Virus record (IMG/VR): IMGVR_UViG_3300046477_000165
Coordinates: 1 to 31,450 of that record
Direction: 5' to 3' (one strand)
Source: a virus
DNA: 31,450 nucleotides
Below, one piece after another: positions 1-8,179 of this stretch. Position 1 is the stretch's first letter, and each line of letters starts with the position of its first letter. The translations under genes were made by a program, and so were the position numbers. The notes beneath the pieces are model-generated. The model saw nothing but the letters and a program-made list of their open reading frames with translations. It did not search any database and was not told the origin of the DNA.

Positions 1-463
1 TCGTCGTGCTGTAGAACTTCTCGTTGCCCGCGCCGGTCGCCGTGGGCGATACCGTGTAGGCTGTTGCGCTGCCGTCCGAGAGCGTCGCGGTGAGCGTGCC
101 CTGCCCGGAGTACATCGCCCAGTAGATCGTGAGCGTGCGGCTGGTCGTGTCAGCAGGCGCGACGATCTGGATACCCTGCCCGGTGCCTGTCATGGTGTCG
201 GCGTAGACACCGCCCGCAAGCGCCGTCGCCGAGGCCGTGGGTGTGCCATCGGTCCACGTCATCGTCGGACCGTCCGTGTAGCCGGTCCACGTCAGGCCCG
301 AGCCGACCAGCGTCGGCAGTCCAATGGTCGAGCCACCGCCCGACCTCCGGTTCACGGCGGTCGCTGACTGCGGGAACTGAATCCAGTCAGTCTGCGCCGG
401 CGACGAGAGATTAAAGACCTCGGTGCCGGCTAGAATCGTGTTCGAGCCGGTGAGCGTGCCCAT
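1..463 (-). CDS. Beta-rich phage tail/fibre protein, C-terminus cut by window edge
   Basis: An open minus-strand frame starts at ATG 463 and runs off the left edge with 154 codons visible, so the C-terminus is missing. The protein is rich in Thr, Ser and Gly, with alternating hydrophobic residues and Trp/Tyr (for example WTGYTDGPTMTWTDGTPTAS), as in beta-structured tail fibre or carbohydrate-facing virion proteins. It starts only six bases after the stop of the upstream gene at 470, so it belongs to the same leftward operon. No catalytic motif is visible. Real coding is very likely; the specific role is inferred from composition and position. Confidence 0.7.
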   Translation of the reverse strand, partial: MGTLTGSNTILAGTEVFNLSSPAQTDWIQFPQSATAVNRRSGGGSTIGLPTLVGSGLTWTGYTDGPTMTWTDGTPTASATALAGGVYADTMTGTGQGIQIVAPADTTSRTLTIYWAMYSGQGTLTATLSDGSATAYTVSPTATGAGNEKFYSTT

Positions 464-469
464 TGTCGA

Positions 470-862
470 TTACGTGAGCGAGAGCGTGTAGCTGCCCGCC
501 GGCACTGCGAACACGTCACTCGTGCCAATCGCCTTGGACGCAGCGAGCGCGCCCGCGTCGATCAGGTTGCCGCCCGAGACCGCGTCATAGATACCGACAC
601 CAACGATGGTGCCCCACGACGCCGTGGCAGTCGGGAACGTCACGGCGCCGTTGGAGGCGACCGCCGGGCCTGTGCCGGAGACCGTGAAGGTGACCGCCTG
701 GCGCGCGTACGAGCCGCCCGAGACTTCGACGCCGCCGGTATTGCCCGGCAGCGTTGGCGTGGTCGTGAACGCGGCCATATAGACCGTGGTAGGTTTCGTG
801 AGCGTGGAGACACCCAGAATGTGATTCAGGACTGCCTGCTCCATCGTGCCGGGTAATGCCAT
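470..862 (-). CDS. Small structural protein of the tail-fibre/gp80-like type
   Basis: A 130-aa protein beginning MALPGTMEQAVLNHILG, followed by VYMAAFTTTPTLPG and later GGSYARQAVTF. The order of a short N-terminal helix, a 'vyvalftttPt' strand and a GGsYaRq motif is typical of a family of small phage virion proteins encoded near fibre genes. GAGGAG lies about seven bases upstream of ATG 862, supporting this start. It sits between the 54-aa ORF and the truncated beta-rich protein in the late operon. Family resemblance is from memory of the motif order; the function is not established from sequence. Confidence 0.65.
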   Translation of the reverse strand: MALPGTMEQAVLNHILGVSTLTKPTTVYMAAFTTTPTLPGNTGGVEVSGGSYARQAVTFTVSGTGPAVASNGAVTFPTATASWGTIVGVGIYDAVSGGNLIDAGALAASKAIGTSDVFAVPAGSYTLSLT

Positions 863-872
863 GAACGACTCC

Positions 873-1037
873 TCAGAAATGGGTGGCGAGGAACGCGAGC
901 TCGTCGGCCGCGCTCATCTGCACAACTTGTGCGGTGCATAAGACCTGCGTGTACGCAGCGGCAGCCGCAGGGCTATGTGCCTGCGCGCTCGCCGCGGTGC
1001 CGGGTACTACGTACTTGGGCTCAGTCGGCGCGGTCAT
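873..1037 (-). CDS. Small Ala-rich virion-operon protein (54 aa)
   Basis: A short frame from ATG 1037 to TGA 873. Its ATG overlaps the stop of the preceding gene (ATGA at 1034-1037), which is the commonest junction in this operon and the main argument that it is translated. The protein is Ala-rich in the middle (SPAAAAAYTQVL) and predicted helical at its C-terminal half (VVQMSAADELAFLATHF). No known domain is recognised. Its place within fibre/tail genes suggests a minor virion or assembly role, but this is inference. Confidence 0.55.
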   Translation of the reverse strand: MTAPTEPKYVVPGTAASAQAHSPAAAAAYTQVLCTAQVVQMSAADELAFLATHF

Positions 1038-1381
1038 GCGGGCCTCACGCGAAACAGCAGCTTGTCGGGCACCGTCATACGTAAAGGTCCCGGCTGCACG
1101 ATCACAATCGCGCCTTCGTACTGGCCCGCCGGCACCTGCGTGCAGTTGCCCACGAAATAGAAGCTCACCAGTCCATCCGTTCCGTTCGTGACGTTCGAGC
1201 AGATCAGCGGTGTGCCTGCCGGGGTGCCATCGGCGTTAGGGGGCGTGCCTGCAAGGCGGAAGTAGACGGTGACCGTCGCCAGCGAGACATCAAGCGGGAA
1301 ACCGTTGGAGCGGTCAGTGAGCGTGAGCGTCACCACGGGCAGGTTGTCGCCCTGCGTGACGTCGATGGTCGCGATGGTCAT
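1034..1381 (-). CDS. BppU-N-like baseplate/fibre adaptor domain protein
   Basis: A 115-aa beta-sandwich-like protein: IDVTQGDNLPVVTLTLTD, NGFPLDVSLATVTVYFRLAG, DGLVSFYF, VPAGQYEGAIVI. The layout 'gD-lP-l-ltLtD, p-dls-a-V-v-fr, dG-v-f, p-G-Y-g-i' resembles the N-terminal domain of phage upper baseplate proteins (BppU_N), an Ig-like module that docks receptor-binding proteins. ATG 1381 overlaps the stop of the upstream gene (ATGA at 1378-1381). A longer in-frame extension exists upstream but lies inside the neighbouring gene, so the short start is preferred. Domain assignment is by motif layout only. Confidence 0.65.
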   Translation of the reverse strand: MTIATIDVTQGDNLPVVTLTLTDRSNGFPLDVSLATVTVYFRLAGTPPNADGTPAGTPLICSNVTNGTDGLVSFYFVGNCTQVPAGQYEGAIVIVQPGPLRMTVPDKLLFRVRPA

Positions 1382-2040
1382 ACGAACCCCGTGAATTGAA
1401 TGCGCAGATCCGCGCGGCCCAGGCCCTTCTCCATCTTCCGGCGTGCGCGGGACATCTCGAGCGTGAACTCTCGACGCACCTGCATGCCCATGCCGGGGTT
1501 CGAGTACGGCTGGCCAGGGGTCATGTAGAGGCGCGCGCGGGCGCCCTTGCCGATCGTCTCGGCGTAGTGCTCCCACACCTTCTGGTCGACGGTCATGCTG
1601 TCGCGCGTCGGCGCGAGCGCGATGCGCAAGGTGAGCGCATTCGGGAGCGTAGCGTTGGGCATCGGCACGAGGATGATCTCCGGCTGGATCACGCGCGTGA
1701 TGTAGGCCGGGTTGCCATCTAGGGTGCGCCAGTCGAGCGTGCGGTAGATCGACGAAAGCTCATCAACCGACTTCGGGATGAGCAGCACGTTGTTGTACCA
1801 ACCCTCGATCACGTCGACGAACGCAGTGTCATCTGGCGTGTCGATCTGGTAGTTCGGGATGTCCTTCACACCCGTCAACGGGTCGTGGTCCACCTGCACA
1901 TACCGTGTCTCGGTGCAGAACTCGATGCAGGCGTTGCGGATCGCGTTGATCGCCACGAACTCCGGCACGTTCGGCACGAACGGCATCACCTCGGTGAGGA
2001 ACTTGTCGTAGGCGACGGTGTAGCCGTACTGCTCGCTCAT
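1378..2040 (-). CDS. Phage neck/tail connector-like structural protein
   Basis: A 220-aa protein with a compact N-terminal helical region (YDKFLTEVMPFVPNVPEFVAINAIRNACIEF), a beta-rich middle, and a helical C-terminus with conserved-looking VWEHYAETIGKGARARLYM and basic RREFTLEMSRARRKMEKGL. This pattern fits adaptor or neck proteins encoded directly after the gp11-like connector in short-tailed phages. Its ATG overlaps the stop of the upstream gene (2037-2040), so translation is coupled. It probably forms a ring below the portal or joins the tail to the head. The role is inferred from order and architecture. Confidence 0.6.
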   Translation of the reverse strand: MSEQYGYTVAYDKFLTEVMPFVPNVPEFVAINAIRNACIEFCTETRYVQVDHDPLTGVKDIPNYQIDTPDDTAFVDVIEGWYNNVLLIPKSVDELSSIYRTLDWRTLDGNPAYITRVIQPEIILVPMPNATLPNALTLRIALAPTRDSMTVDQKVWEHYAETIGKGARARLYMTPGQPYSNPGMGMQVRREFTLEMSRARRKMEKGLGRADLRIQFTGFV

Positions 2041-2756
2041 GACGTGGCTCCCGGTTGAGGCTGAGCGTTGCCCTTACCCAGCGACTGGTTGACGTTGTTG
2101 GTCTCTTCCTCGACACCCAGCTTGCCCATCGACGCCATGAAGGTCTGCAGGTACTGGCCGGCCTGCTGCGTGCCGGCGAACTCGGCGTCCTTGCTGCACG
2201 CGCGATAGAGCATGTAGTCGAGCAACGCCGTGCCAAAGATCGGCTTGAGCGCGATAAGCTGCGTCTCGTCACTCAGGTTGGCAGGGATGGTCGAATAGTT
2301 GATCTCGACGTAGTTCGCGCCGTTGGACGGCGGATAGACGTAAAACGCGTTCGAGTCCTGGATGTCGAAGATGTAGTTGTAGACCGTCCCGGTGGGGGTA
2401 TCCGTGTGCCAGTTCGGGTTCTGCGCGTCGAGGATCGTGCGCGAGATGAGGCGGACCGCGCGGCCCGGAGATAGGCCGTTCGGGCCCATGTTTCGGTAGA
2501 TGTCGAGCAGCATCCAGCCATCGGCGGGCAGCTGCTGGCGCGTACCCTGCACGAGTTGCATCGCCGCGGTGATGGCGGACGCGTTCGGCTGCAGGATGAC
2601 GATCTGCCGCTGGCCGTCGTTGAGCCAGCCGAGCAGTTCGGTGCGCGTCCACCGCGTGTTGCTGTCGTCTAGCAGCTGCGTCGCCGCCTTGTTGATGAGG
2701 TCGGACGCAGCAGTTGCCAGTGACGATGTCGTGGTCGACTGAACTACGATGGACAT
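2037..2756 (-). CDS. Head-tail adaptor (DUF6682-like / gp11-type connector)
   Basis: A 239-aa protein. The N-terminal helical segment ATAASDLINKAATQLLDDSNTRWTRTELLGWLNDGQRQIVIL is characteristic of a podophage adaptor family in which 'rW-r-eLl-wlNdaqr-iv' is conserved. The middle contains PADGWMLLDIYRNM and a beta-rich stretch with VYPPSNGANYVEINYS; the C-terminus is polar and Gln/Asn-rich. Such proteins bind the portal and close the head after packaging. AGGAT lies about eight bases upstream of ATG 2756, and the oriented GTTAGCACGTT motif at 2774-2784 sits just upstream. The DUF assignment is from memory and would need a profile search. Confidence 0.7.
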   Translation of the reverse strand: MSIVVQSTTTSSLATAASDLINKAATQLLDDSNTRWTRTELLGWLNDGQRQIVILQPNASAITAAMQLVQGTRQQLPADGWMLLDIYRNMGPNGLSPGRAVRLISRTILDAQNPNWHTDTPTGTVYNYIFDIQDSNAFYVYPPSNGANYVEINYSTIPANLSDETQLIALKPIFGTALLDYMLYRACSKDAEFAGTQQAGQYLQTFMASMGKLGVEEETNNVNQSLGKGNAQPQPGATS

Positions 2757-2773
2757 ACTTACATCCTATATTG

Positions 2774-2784
2774 AACGTGCTAAC
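2774..2784 (-). promoter_or_regulatory. GTTAGCACGTT boundary motif upstream of the adaptor gene
   Basis: On the minus strand the sequence reads GTTAGCACGTT, about 17 bases before the ATG at 2756. The same 11-mer occurs upstream of the capsid and portal genes in the same orientation. Function unknown. Confidence 0.45.
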
Positions 2785-2851
2785 AGTTTAGCAGTTGAAG
2801 CTCAGGCAACGAAGTGACTCCCGATGCTATGAAGGCGGGGGCTATTCGAGG

Positions 2852-5386
2852 TTAGGCACCAAGCAAGCCGTGCGTTTTCAAATCAACGATTAGCTGCGCA
2901 AGTTGCGCGGAGGTCTGCGCAAGCGTTGCCGACGCGCCATTGAAACTAGCGGTGCGACTGCTGCCCGTAGGCGTGCCGTATCCCGCGATCTGTGCGCCGA
3001 CAACCTGCGTCGAGCCAACGACTACCTTCGCCGTGTAGACACCCGTCCAATTCAGCGAACTTGTCCCGCTGCTATACGTTGCCGTCGTCGCCGGTGAATG
3101 ATTCGAGTAGACCAAACTGCCCGTGCTTGACAAGAACAGCAGGTTTGAGATTGCTCCAGTTCCGCTCGGCTTCGACGAAAGCGTGATGCCGCCCGACGTG
3201 CTCGCGCGAACGCGCGCAACCGTATCATTGCCCTCGAAGCTGAACCGAAGTTCCGAGTTGGCGTTCTTTCCGCCAATGATATTGGCGTAGCCGGTTGTCG
3301 CGTTCGTGTTAGCACCGCCAACAGTCAGCGTCGTACCGATGACTCCCGCGTTGTACGCCGTCAGGTTGTAGCCTTGCATCGCAAAATGGCTGTACACCTG
3401 ATTCTGGTTGACGCCTTGCGGGAAGTTCGCGCCCGGATCGCTGTAGCCAGTGACTTGCAGGGTCGCCGATTTCGTCGGACTCGCTACGACATAGCCGTAC
3501 GCCGGGCTGCCGTCCGTCGTGCAGTTCTGCTGGATGTACCGACCGCAGAACCCGAGTTTGATCTCATACGGCTCGCTGGTCTGGAATCGCGTGTTGATGA
3601 AGAACTGGCGATGGATGATTGCGCTTCCGCCAAGGCCATCAATCCACATTGCACCCGCGCAGGTGTCGTTCTGAGCGCCAAGCGCGCCGTTCGCCGTCGT
3701 GATCGCCTGCCCGGAATGATGCAGGTACGAGTAGACCACGCTATTGTCTGCAACGAAGTCGCTTGCCCCAAGCGAGTTTCGGCCATCGGAATACGTCCGA
3801 CCGCTTACTGAGTCGTAGAATGGCGCTGGGTCGCTGATAGCCGATGTACCGGTTGCGGCACCACCAGCAAGCGTCTGCACGGCAATGTTTGCACTCGTCA
3901 CGCTCATCGCCGTAATAGTGGCGACAGCGTTCGTCGAGTAGACTTGAAGCGCGGAACCGCTGGCCGTCAGCGTCAGCGCGTCATACGGAACAAGGCGGTT
4001 CGGTTGCGCTTGCCATTTCGCAATTAGGCTGGCGATGGTCGTCGGCACGTCATCGCCAATCTGTACCTCCGTACCCATGACCGGCGACGCTCGGAACGTG
4101 TACACCTCTGTTCCAATGGTAACGGTGTCGCCGTCAGCAGGGACGCCGCTAAATGCGAACTGCCCGGCCTGCGTGTAATTGAAGCCGAAGTGCATGAGTC
4201 CGGCTTTCGGAAGCGGCCCTAGATTGACTAGCCCCCAATACCCCTTCGTCAATACGCGGATCAACGACATTCCATCGGAACCAGCGCCCTGCGTCACCGG
4301 ATACCCGTTCAGTTCGGGCATGTTTTGAGCGCGCGTGGAATCGTTGTAAATTCCAGCGACGCGCCAATATCCGAGCACATTTACGTCGATCAGACGGCAA
4401 TCAAGCCGCGATCCGTGAAACACGCCGACATCCCAGTTATCACCGAGATTCGATGCCGCCGCGTTCGTGTAGTCGCAGTAAAGCTCGACCGTCAACTTCC
4501 GCAGCGTTACGCCGTTATTCTGGATGTTGACGGCAGTCGAAAGTGGCGCGTCGTTCGGGTCTCCGGCGCTTGCACGGTATAGCCTACGAGTCTTGACAGA
4601 CTTTGCGCCAGCGCCAACGAACAGAAGGCGCGTGCCCGGAATATTTGAGAGCGGCGCCCAATAGGATCGCGCATAGCCCTGATTCTCGCCGCAAAGTTCA
4701 ACCGCGCCGACATCGATCAGCAATTCATCCGCAAAAACATACGTTCCGACAGGAAACTTAACAGTCCCGCCGCCTGCGCGAGAGCGAACCGCTTGCTGAG
4801 TTGCCGCCCAATCGATGGATTGCGAAAGCGATGTAATTGGGACACTGGGATACTGCGCTTGGGCCGAAGCAATCGTCGCGAATCTCTCGCTAAGCGGATG
4901 CAGCGCGCCATCGCCAATCGCACCGAAGTCACGCACACTAACCGTATCCCCCAGCTTCGATACGATTGTCCGCGCTACTGCTCCCGTACCGCTCTGCGTG
5001 AAGCCCTGATACGTCTGGATGACCCACTGCGCGATCTTCGTGAGCGTCGTCTTCACGACGCCCGTCTGCCTGACGTTGATACTCTCCGTACCCGTCAACG
5101 CACCTGAGTCTGGATAGTCGCCGGCGAGGTCGTCGATGAGCAGGACGTCACTGATCGTCTGCTGCGCGATGCCCTTGCCCGTGATGGTGAGCGAGTAGTG
5201 CCCGTCCGCCGCGTAGAACGAGAACACACCGTTGGCGTCGGCCGTCAGGGTGTTGCTGGTCGGCGTGGTGCCGTTGTCGCTGTAGATCGTCGCAGGCCCC
5301 CCAGACGGGTAGTTGTACACCGTGACGGTCGCTTTCGCCACGGGAAGACCCAGGCTATTGATGACGTTGTTCTGGTATTTCTGCAT
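2852..5386 (-). CDS. Tailspike / receptor-binding protein with pectate-lyase-type beta-helix
   Basis: An 844-aa modular protein. Residues 1-90 form a carboxypeptidase-regulatory or Ig-like N-terminal domain (VAKATVTVYNYPSGGPATIY, ANGVFSFYAADGHYSLTI), the virion-attachment part. Residues 148-160 (TVSVRDFGAIGDG) are the usual entry motif of pectate-lyase-like beta-helix spikes. Residues about 412-515 (DGDTVTIGTEVYTF, VQIGDD, LTLTASGSALQV) look like a separate beta domain inserted into the helix. The last 50 residues (AQTSAQLAQLIVDLKTHGLLGA) resemble the C-terminal trimerising tail of phage fibres. It probably binds and perhaps cleaves host surface polysaccharide; catalytic residues cannot be assigned. 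No good Shine-Dalgarno sequence is seen before ATG 5386. Coding sequence for residues after about 120 has lower GC than its flanks. Confidence 0.85.
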   Translation of the reverse strand: MQKYQNNVINSLGLPVAKATVTVYNYPSGGPATIYSDNGTTPTSNTLTADANGVFSFYAADGHYSLTITGKGIAQQTISDVLLIDDLAGDYPDSGALTGTESINVRQTGVVKTTLTKIAQWVIQTYQGFTQSGTGAVARTIVSKLGDTVSVRDFGAIGDGALHPLSERFATIASAQAQYPSVPITSLSQSIDWAATQQAVRSRAGGGTVKFPVGTYVFADELLIDVGAVELCGENQGYARSYWAPLSNIPGTRLLFVGAGAKSVKTRRLYRASAGDPNDAPLSTAVNIQNNGVTLRKLTVELYCDYTNAAASNLGDNWDVGVFHGSRLDCRLIDVNVLGYWRVAGIYNDSTRAQNMPELNGYPVTQGAGSDGMSLIRVLTKGYWGLVNLGPLPKAGLMHFGFNYTQAGQFAFSGVPADGDTVTIGTEVYTFRASPVMGTEVQIGDDVPTTIASLIAKWQAQPNRLVPYDALTLTASGSALQVYSTNAVATITAMSVTSANIAVQTLAGGAATGTSAISDPAPFYDSVSGRTYSDGRNSLGASDFVADNSVVYSYLHHSGQAITTANGALGAQNDTCAGAMWIDGLGGSAIIHRQFFINTRFQTSEPYEIKLGFCGRYIQQNCTTDGSPAYGYVVASPTKSATLQVTGYSDPGANFPQGVNQNQVYSHFAMQGYNLTAYNAGVIGTTLTVGGANTNATTGYANIIGGKNANSELRFSFEGNDTVARVRASTSGGITLSSKPSGTGAISNLLFLSSTGSLVYSNHSPATTATYSSGTSSLNWTGVYTAKVVVGSTQVVGAQIAGYGTPTGSSRTASFNGASATLAQTSAQLAQLIVDLKTHGLLGA

Positions 5387-5405
5387 GGGGGCCGCTGAAT
5401 GTGGA

Positions 5406-5437
5406 AACGAGGGCGGGCTTGTGGCGCCGCCCTCGTT
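5406..5437 (-). terminator. Strong hairpin after the decoration-like gene
   Basis: AACGAGGGCGG (5406-5416) pairs perfectly with CCGCCCTCGTT (5427-5437) around a 10-nt loop. On the minus strand it lies directly after the stop at 5453 and is followed by TTTCC, so it may be a weak intrinsic terminator or attenuator ahead of the tailspike gene. Confidence 0.55.
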
Positions 5438-5452
5438 GTGCTGCGTCGAGGC

Positions 5453-5818
5453 TTAGGCCGAGTGCTGCGCGACCCACGTGACGCCGTCCGGCGACATGAA
5501 CGTGGTGCTCTTCCCCGCGGCGACTGCGAACGCGGTGTTCACCGCTGCACCGTTGACCGTGCCGCCCACCGGCGGATATACCACGAGCGAGTTGGCGCCA
5601 CCGTTGAACACCGTCACGAACGCCGAACCGAAGCTCGGCAGGACCGCGCCCGAGCTCGCCGCCACCGTCGCGAACATGTTGATATCGTTGACGATCGGCA
5701 GGGCCGTGGCCTGCGTCGTGCCCGCTGCGACGAGGGCACTGCCCATATCGCCTCCAGCGAGCGTCTTCGCCGTGCTGTCCCAGATGCCGGCCTGGACCAG
5801 CTTGTTTTCGTAAGTCAT
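5453..5818 (-). CDS. Small beta-rich virion protein (decoration/head-fibre type)
   Basis: A 121-aa protein with ATALPIVNDINMFATVAASSGAVLPS, then SLVVYPPVGGTVNGAAVN and AVAAGKSTTFMSPDGVTWVA. The pattern 'atalp, t-v-asGv-lP, N-Gan-l-VYPp-G-tinG-a-n-a--vaaGks--f' is common in small phage proteins that form fibre or decoration domains. AGGAG lies five bases before ATG 5818. It is encoded between the capsid and tailspike genes, with a strong hairpin on each side, suggesting separate control of its dose. Virion role is inferred from family pattern and location. Confidence 0.65.
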   Translation of the reverse strand: MTYENKLVQAGIWDSTAKTLAGGDMGSALVAAGTTQATALPIVNDINMFATVAASSGAVLPSFGSAFVTVFNGGANSLVVYPPVGGTVNGAAVNTAFAVAAGKSTTFMSPDGVTWVAQHSA

Positions 5819-5840
5819 CTCTACTCCTGTGCGTGAAGAA

Positions 5841-5858
5841 GCCCGGGTTGCCCCGGGC
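5841..5858 (-). terminator. Hairpin after the major capsid gene
   Basis: GCCCGGG (5841-5847) pairs with CCCGGGC (5852-5858) across a 4-nt loop. On the minus strand the stem follows the capsid stop at 5866 and is followed by TTCTTC. It could partly terminate transcription or protect the capsid mRNA 3' end. Confidence 0.6.
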
Positions 5859-5865
5859 CGCCGAA

Positions 5866-6870
5866 TTAGCCCGCTGCGACGAGCGTCGCGAGCGAGTCCG
5901 GTTGCGTCACGCCGTAGCCATAGATGTTCAGGCCGCGGACCAGGTTGCCGAAGTCGTTCGGGTTCTGGAGCGACTCGACCTTCGCGATCTGCGAGGCGAA
6001 GCTGATCGCCGACTTGTGGCCTGCGATGATCGCGTGGCGCTTGGCCGTGCCACCCGCTGCGCCGCCCGTCCAGTTCTGAGCCGCAGCCGCGCGCGGCGTG
6101 AGGTTCGAGACGTAGACCGTGAAGCGGTCGATCTGGCCGATGCGGCCGTTACGCAGGATCGACTGGCCGTCGCCCATGAACTGAGCCTGCGCCAGGTTCG
6201 ATTGCATCAACAGCTGACGCTCGGTCGGCGTGAGGATCAGCCAGCGGTCCGTTTCCGGCACGTTCGCTTCGTCGAGCACGCTCGAGAGCGACGTGATCAT
6301 CTGCAGGATGTTCGCCGCGGTCAGGGCCACCGGCGCCGTGTCGGTGCCGAGGTTATACGCGCCCGAGATCTTGCCGGCCGTTGCGCCCATGTTGGTCGCC
6401 GAGCCGCCGTTGAACGTGCCGCCGAGGACGTCCTTGTCGATCGTGATCTTCATCTGCATCGACGCGTCGTTGGTGAACATGTCCATCAGCTTCGGCTTCG
6501 ACTGAAGCTCGAGGACGTTGTTGACGTTGACGCCGAAGTACTTGCCCTTGTTGATCTGCAGCGTGATCGTCGAGGGCGCCGGCACGTCGTAATTCAGCGA
6601 CTGGCCGACCGAGTAGTTGTAGATGTTGATCGTCGGGATCGTGTTGATGATCACCGTGTCGCCCATCTGGCTGATATCACCCTGCCAGTCGGTGTTCGCG
6701 ATCTCGCCGAATACAGTGGCTGCATAAAACTTCTGCGCGAGCTTGCCGGACCAGAGCGCCGGGATGAAGGTGCCGCTGTAAGCCGTGCCGCCGTAGGCGA
6801 CTTGACCGGCCGGGCTGTTGAAGCCGCCAGCGTTGATCGGATAGACTGCGCCCGGGGTTACGGTTGCCAT
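5866..6870 (-). CDS. Major capsid protein
   Basis: A 334-aa protein with the features of an HK97-fold phage coat protein: an N-terminal segment with FIPALWSGKLAQKFYAATVFGEIAN, then GDTVIINTIPTINIYNYSVG, a DRWLILTPTERQLLMQS spine-helix region, and C-terminal RHAIIAGHKSAISFASQIAKVESLQNPNDFG. The 'W--kl---fy--t--g-ian' followed by 'GDtV-i' motif is typical. Length fits a capsid protein processed little or not at all. AGGAG sits upstream of ATG 6870, and a scaffold-like gene lies directly upstream, the usual order. It should form the icosahedral shell. A hairpin follows the gene, consistent with high expression. Confidence 0.9.
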   Translation of the reverse strand: MATVTPGAVYPINAGGFNSPAGQVAYGGTAYSGTFIPALWSGKLAQKFYAATVFGEIANTDWQGDISQMGDTVIINTIPTINIYNYSVGQSLNYDVPAPSTITLQINKGKYFGVNVNNVLELQSKPKLMDMFTNDASMQMKITIDKDVLGGTFNGGSATNMGATAGKISGAYNLGTDTAPVALTAANILQMITSLSSVLDEANVPETDRWLILTPTERQLLMQSNLAQAQFMGDGQSILRNGRIGQIDRFTVYVSNLTPRAAAAQNWTGGAAGGTAKRHAIIAGHKSAISFASQIAKVESLQNPNDFGNLVRGLNIYGYGVTQPDSLATLVAAG

Positions 6871-6920
6871 GGTGATGCTCTCCTAAAAAGATGGGGTGAA
6901 CCAGGCAACCGAACCGGGCT

Positions 6921-6931
6921 AACGTGCTAAC
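6921..6931 (-). promoter_or_regulatory. GTTAGCACGTT boundary motif overlapping the scaffold stop codon
   Basis: The minus strand reads GTTAGCACGTTAGCC. The TAG inside the first GTTAG is the stop codon of the scaffold gene (6927-6929). The site lies about 50 bases upstream of the capsid start. Confidence 0.45.
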
Positions 6932-7862
6932 GCACTCGGCCTTCAGCTACGGCTGCCTGGAGATCTGCTTCCAAGCGAGCCGCCTCGTCGGTCGGAATGT
7001 GGCCGCGGCGGAGGTCCTCGTAGAACTGATTGATGGACGCGGTGTCCCAGATCAGCGTCTGCTTGGTCTCCGGCGGCGCACTCTGACGCGTGCGGGCGGG
7101 GGCGACCTGTCGCGCGAGATCGTTCTTCGGCGGTGTGGCCTGCTGCACCGGCGCCTTCGTGGCGAGGTAGGCGTTGAAGATGTTCGCGGTGCGCGCGACA
7201 TCCCGGCGATCCGCGGCGTTATCCAGCGCAACCTTGCGCGGCAAGCCGTAGATCGGGTCCACCTCACTCAGCCATGCGATGAACTCAGGGTCCTGGTTCG
7301 TCTGCACGAGGCTCGGTACTGCGCGCCCCAGATCAGCGTAGAAGGCAGCTTCGGCCTGCTCCGCGGTCTGTTGCGCCACACTGCCGACGTTCGCTTTCAC
7401 CTGGGCCAGTTCGGCTCGCAACCGCTCGTTCTCGGACTGCAGGGGGCTTGTCGCCTGCTGCACGCCGCGTTCGATGAGGTTGACGAGGTCCGGTCCAAAT
7501 GACTCGCGGTCCTGGTCAGTGATCAATTGCGTCGGGGCCTTGGGCGGTTCCTTGGGGGCTTGCAGCTGCGCGATCTGGTTCTGCATGGCCGTGAGCGACT
7601 CTCGAAGCTCTCGGTTCTGCGCGTTCAGGCGCGGTACTTCCGCGTCGAACATGCCCTTCAGCGTGCTGTACTTGTGCTCCCAATCGACCGGCTTATGCTC
7701 CGGCGCCGGGGTTACCGGCTGCTGTTCCGGGGGCGTCTGCGGGGCAGGCTCCTGGGGTTCATTGGGTGTAGGCTCCGAGTTACCGCTCGGGTCGCCGACC
7801 ATCTGTGCCGCCAAGGCGTCTGCTGCGTCTGCTGCTTCCTGAACTGCGCGTGGCAATCCCAT
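6927..7862 (-). CDS. Capsid scaffold-like protein
   Basis: A 311-aa protein. The N-terminal quarter is Pro/Glu/Gln-rich and disordered (PTPNEPQEPAPQTPPEQQ); residues about 62-110 and 135-185 are charged coiled-coil (AEVPRLNAQNRELRESLTAM, LQSENERLRAELAQVKANVG). The C-terminus has FYEDLRRGHIPTDEAARLEADLQAAVAEGR, matching the capsid-binding tail of phage scaffolds, where a 'FY-dl-rG' motif precedes a short amphipathic helix. GGGAG precedes ATG 7862. It lies immediately upstream of the capsid gene, the standard order. It would guide prohead assembly and then leave. Confidence 0.8.
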   Translation of the reverse strand: MGLPRAVQEAADAADALAAQMVGDPSGNSEPTPNEPQEPAPQTPPEQQPVTPAPEHKPVDWEHKYSTLKGMFDAEVPRLNAQNRELRESLTAMQNQIAQLQAPKEPPKAPTQLITDQDRESFGPDLVNLIERGVQQATSPLQSENERLRAELAQVKANVGSVAQQTAEQAEAAFYADLGRAVPSLVQTNQDPEFIAWLSEVDPIYGLPRKVALDNAADRRDVARTANIFNAYLATKAPVQQATPPKNDLARQVAPARTRQSAPPETKQTLIWDTASINQFYEDLRRGHIPTDEAARLEADLQAAVAEGRVR

Positions 7863-7945
7863 GTCTACTTCTCCCCCGCTCCGGCTCTACGGTCAGCGGA
7901 CAAATGGTTGAATTCGCTTGGCCCCTTCGGAGGTCGGCCGTGCGC

Positions 7946-8179
7946 TTATTTCTGATACTTCGCCGCCAGGGTTTCGCCCTCAGCGACGTACTTCAAAACC
8001 TGTTCGATGACATCGATCGCCGACTGTGAGCGAGCCATGTCATCCAGATTGCGTGCGCGCTTCAAGCTCTCGAGCTCCTCATCCCTCGACTCCCGTAGGT
8101 ATGTCGTCAGGTTGTTGAACTCGGCGGCCCGGAGCCTCGCGAATGCGCGCAGGGCTCCTATATCGCGGCACTGCTTCAT
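7946..8179 (-). CDS. Small helical protein of the head-gene cluster (77 aa)
   Basis: A predicted all-helical, charged protein (ALRAFARLRAAEFNNLTTYLRE, ELESLKRARNLDDMARSQSAIDVIEQVLKYVAEGETLA). Its ATG overlaps the stop of the preceding gene (8176-8179). Similar small helical proteins of unknown function lie between portal and scaffold genes in many phages. No catalytic motif is visible. The 83 bases between its stop and the scaffold ATG at 7862 show no feature except the scaffold ribosome binding site. Confidence 0.6.
   Translation of the reverse strand: MKQCRDIGALRAFARLRAAEFNNLTTYLRESRDEELESLKRARNLDDMARSQSAIDVIEQVLKYVAEGETLAAKYQK

Noticed and set aside
5833-6930. 365-aa plus-strand ORF
   Set aside because: Antisense to the major capsid gene, with repetitive R/V/D composition typical of a shadow frame.
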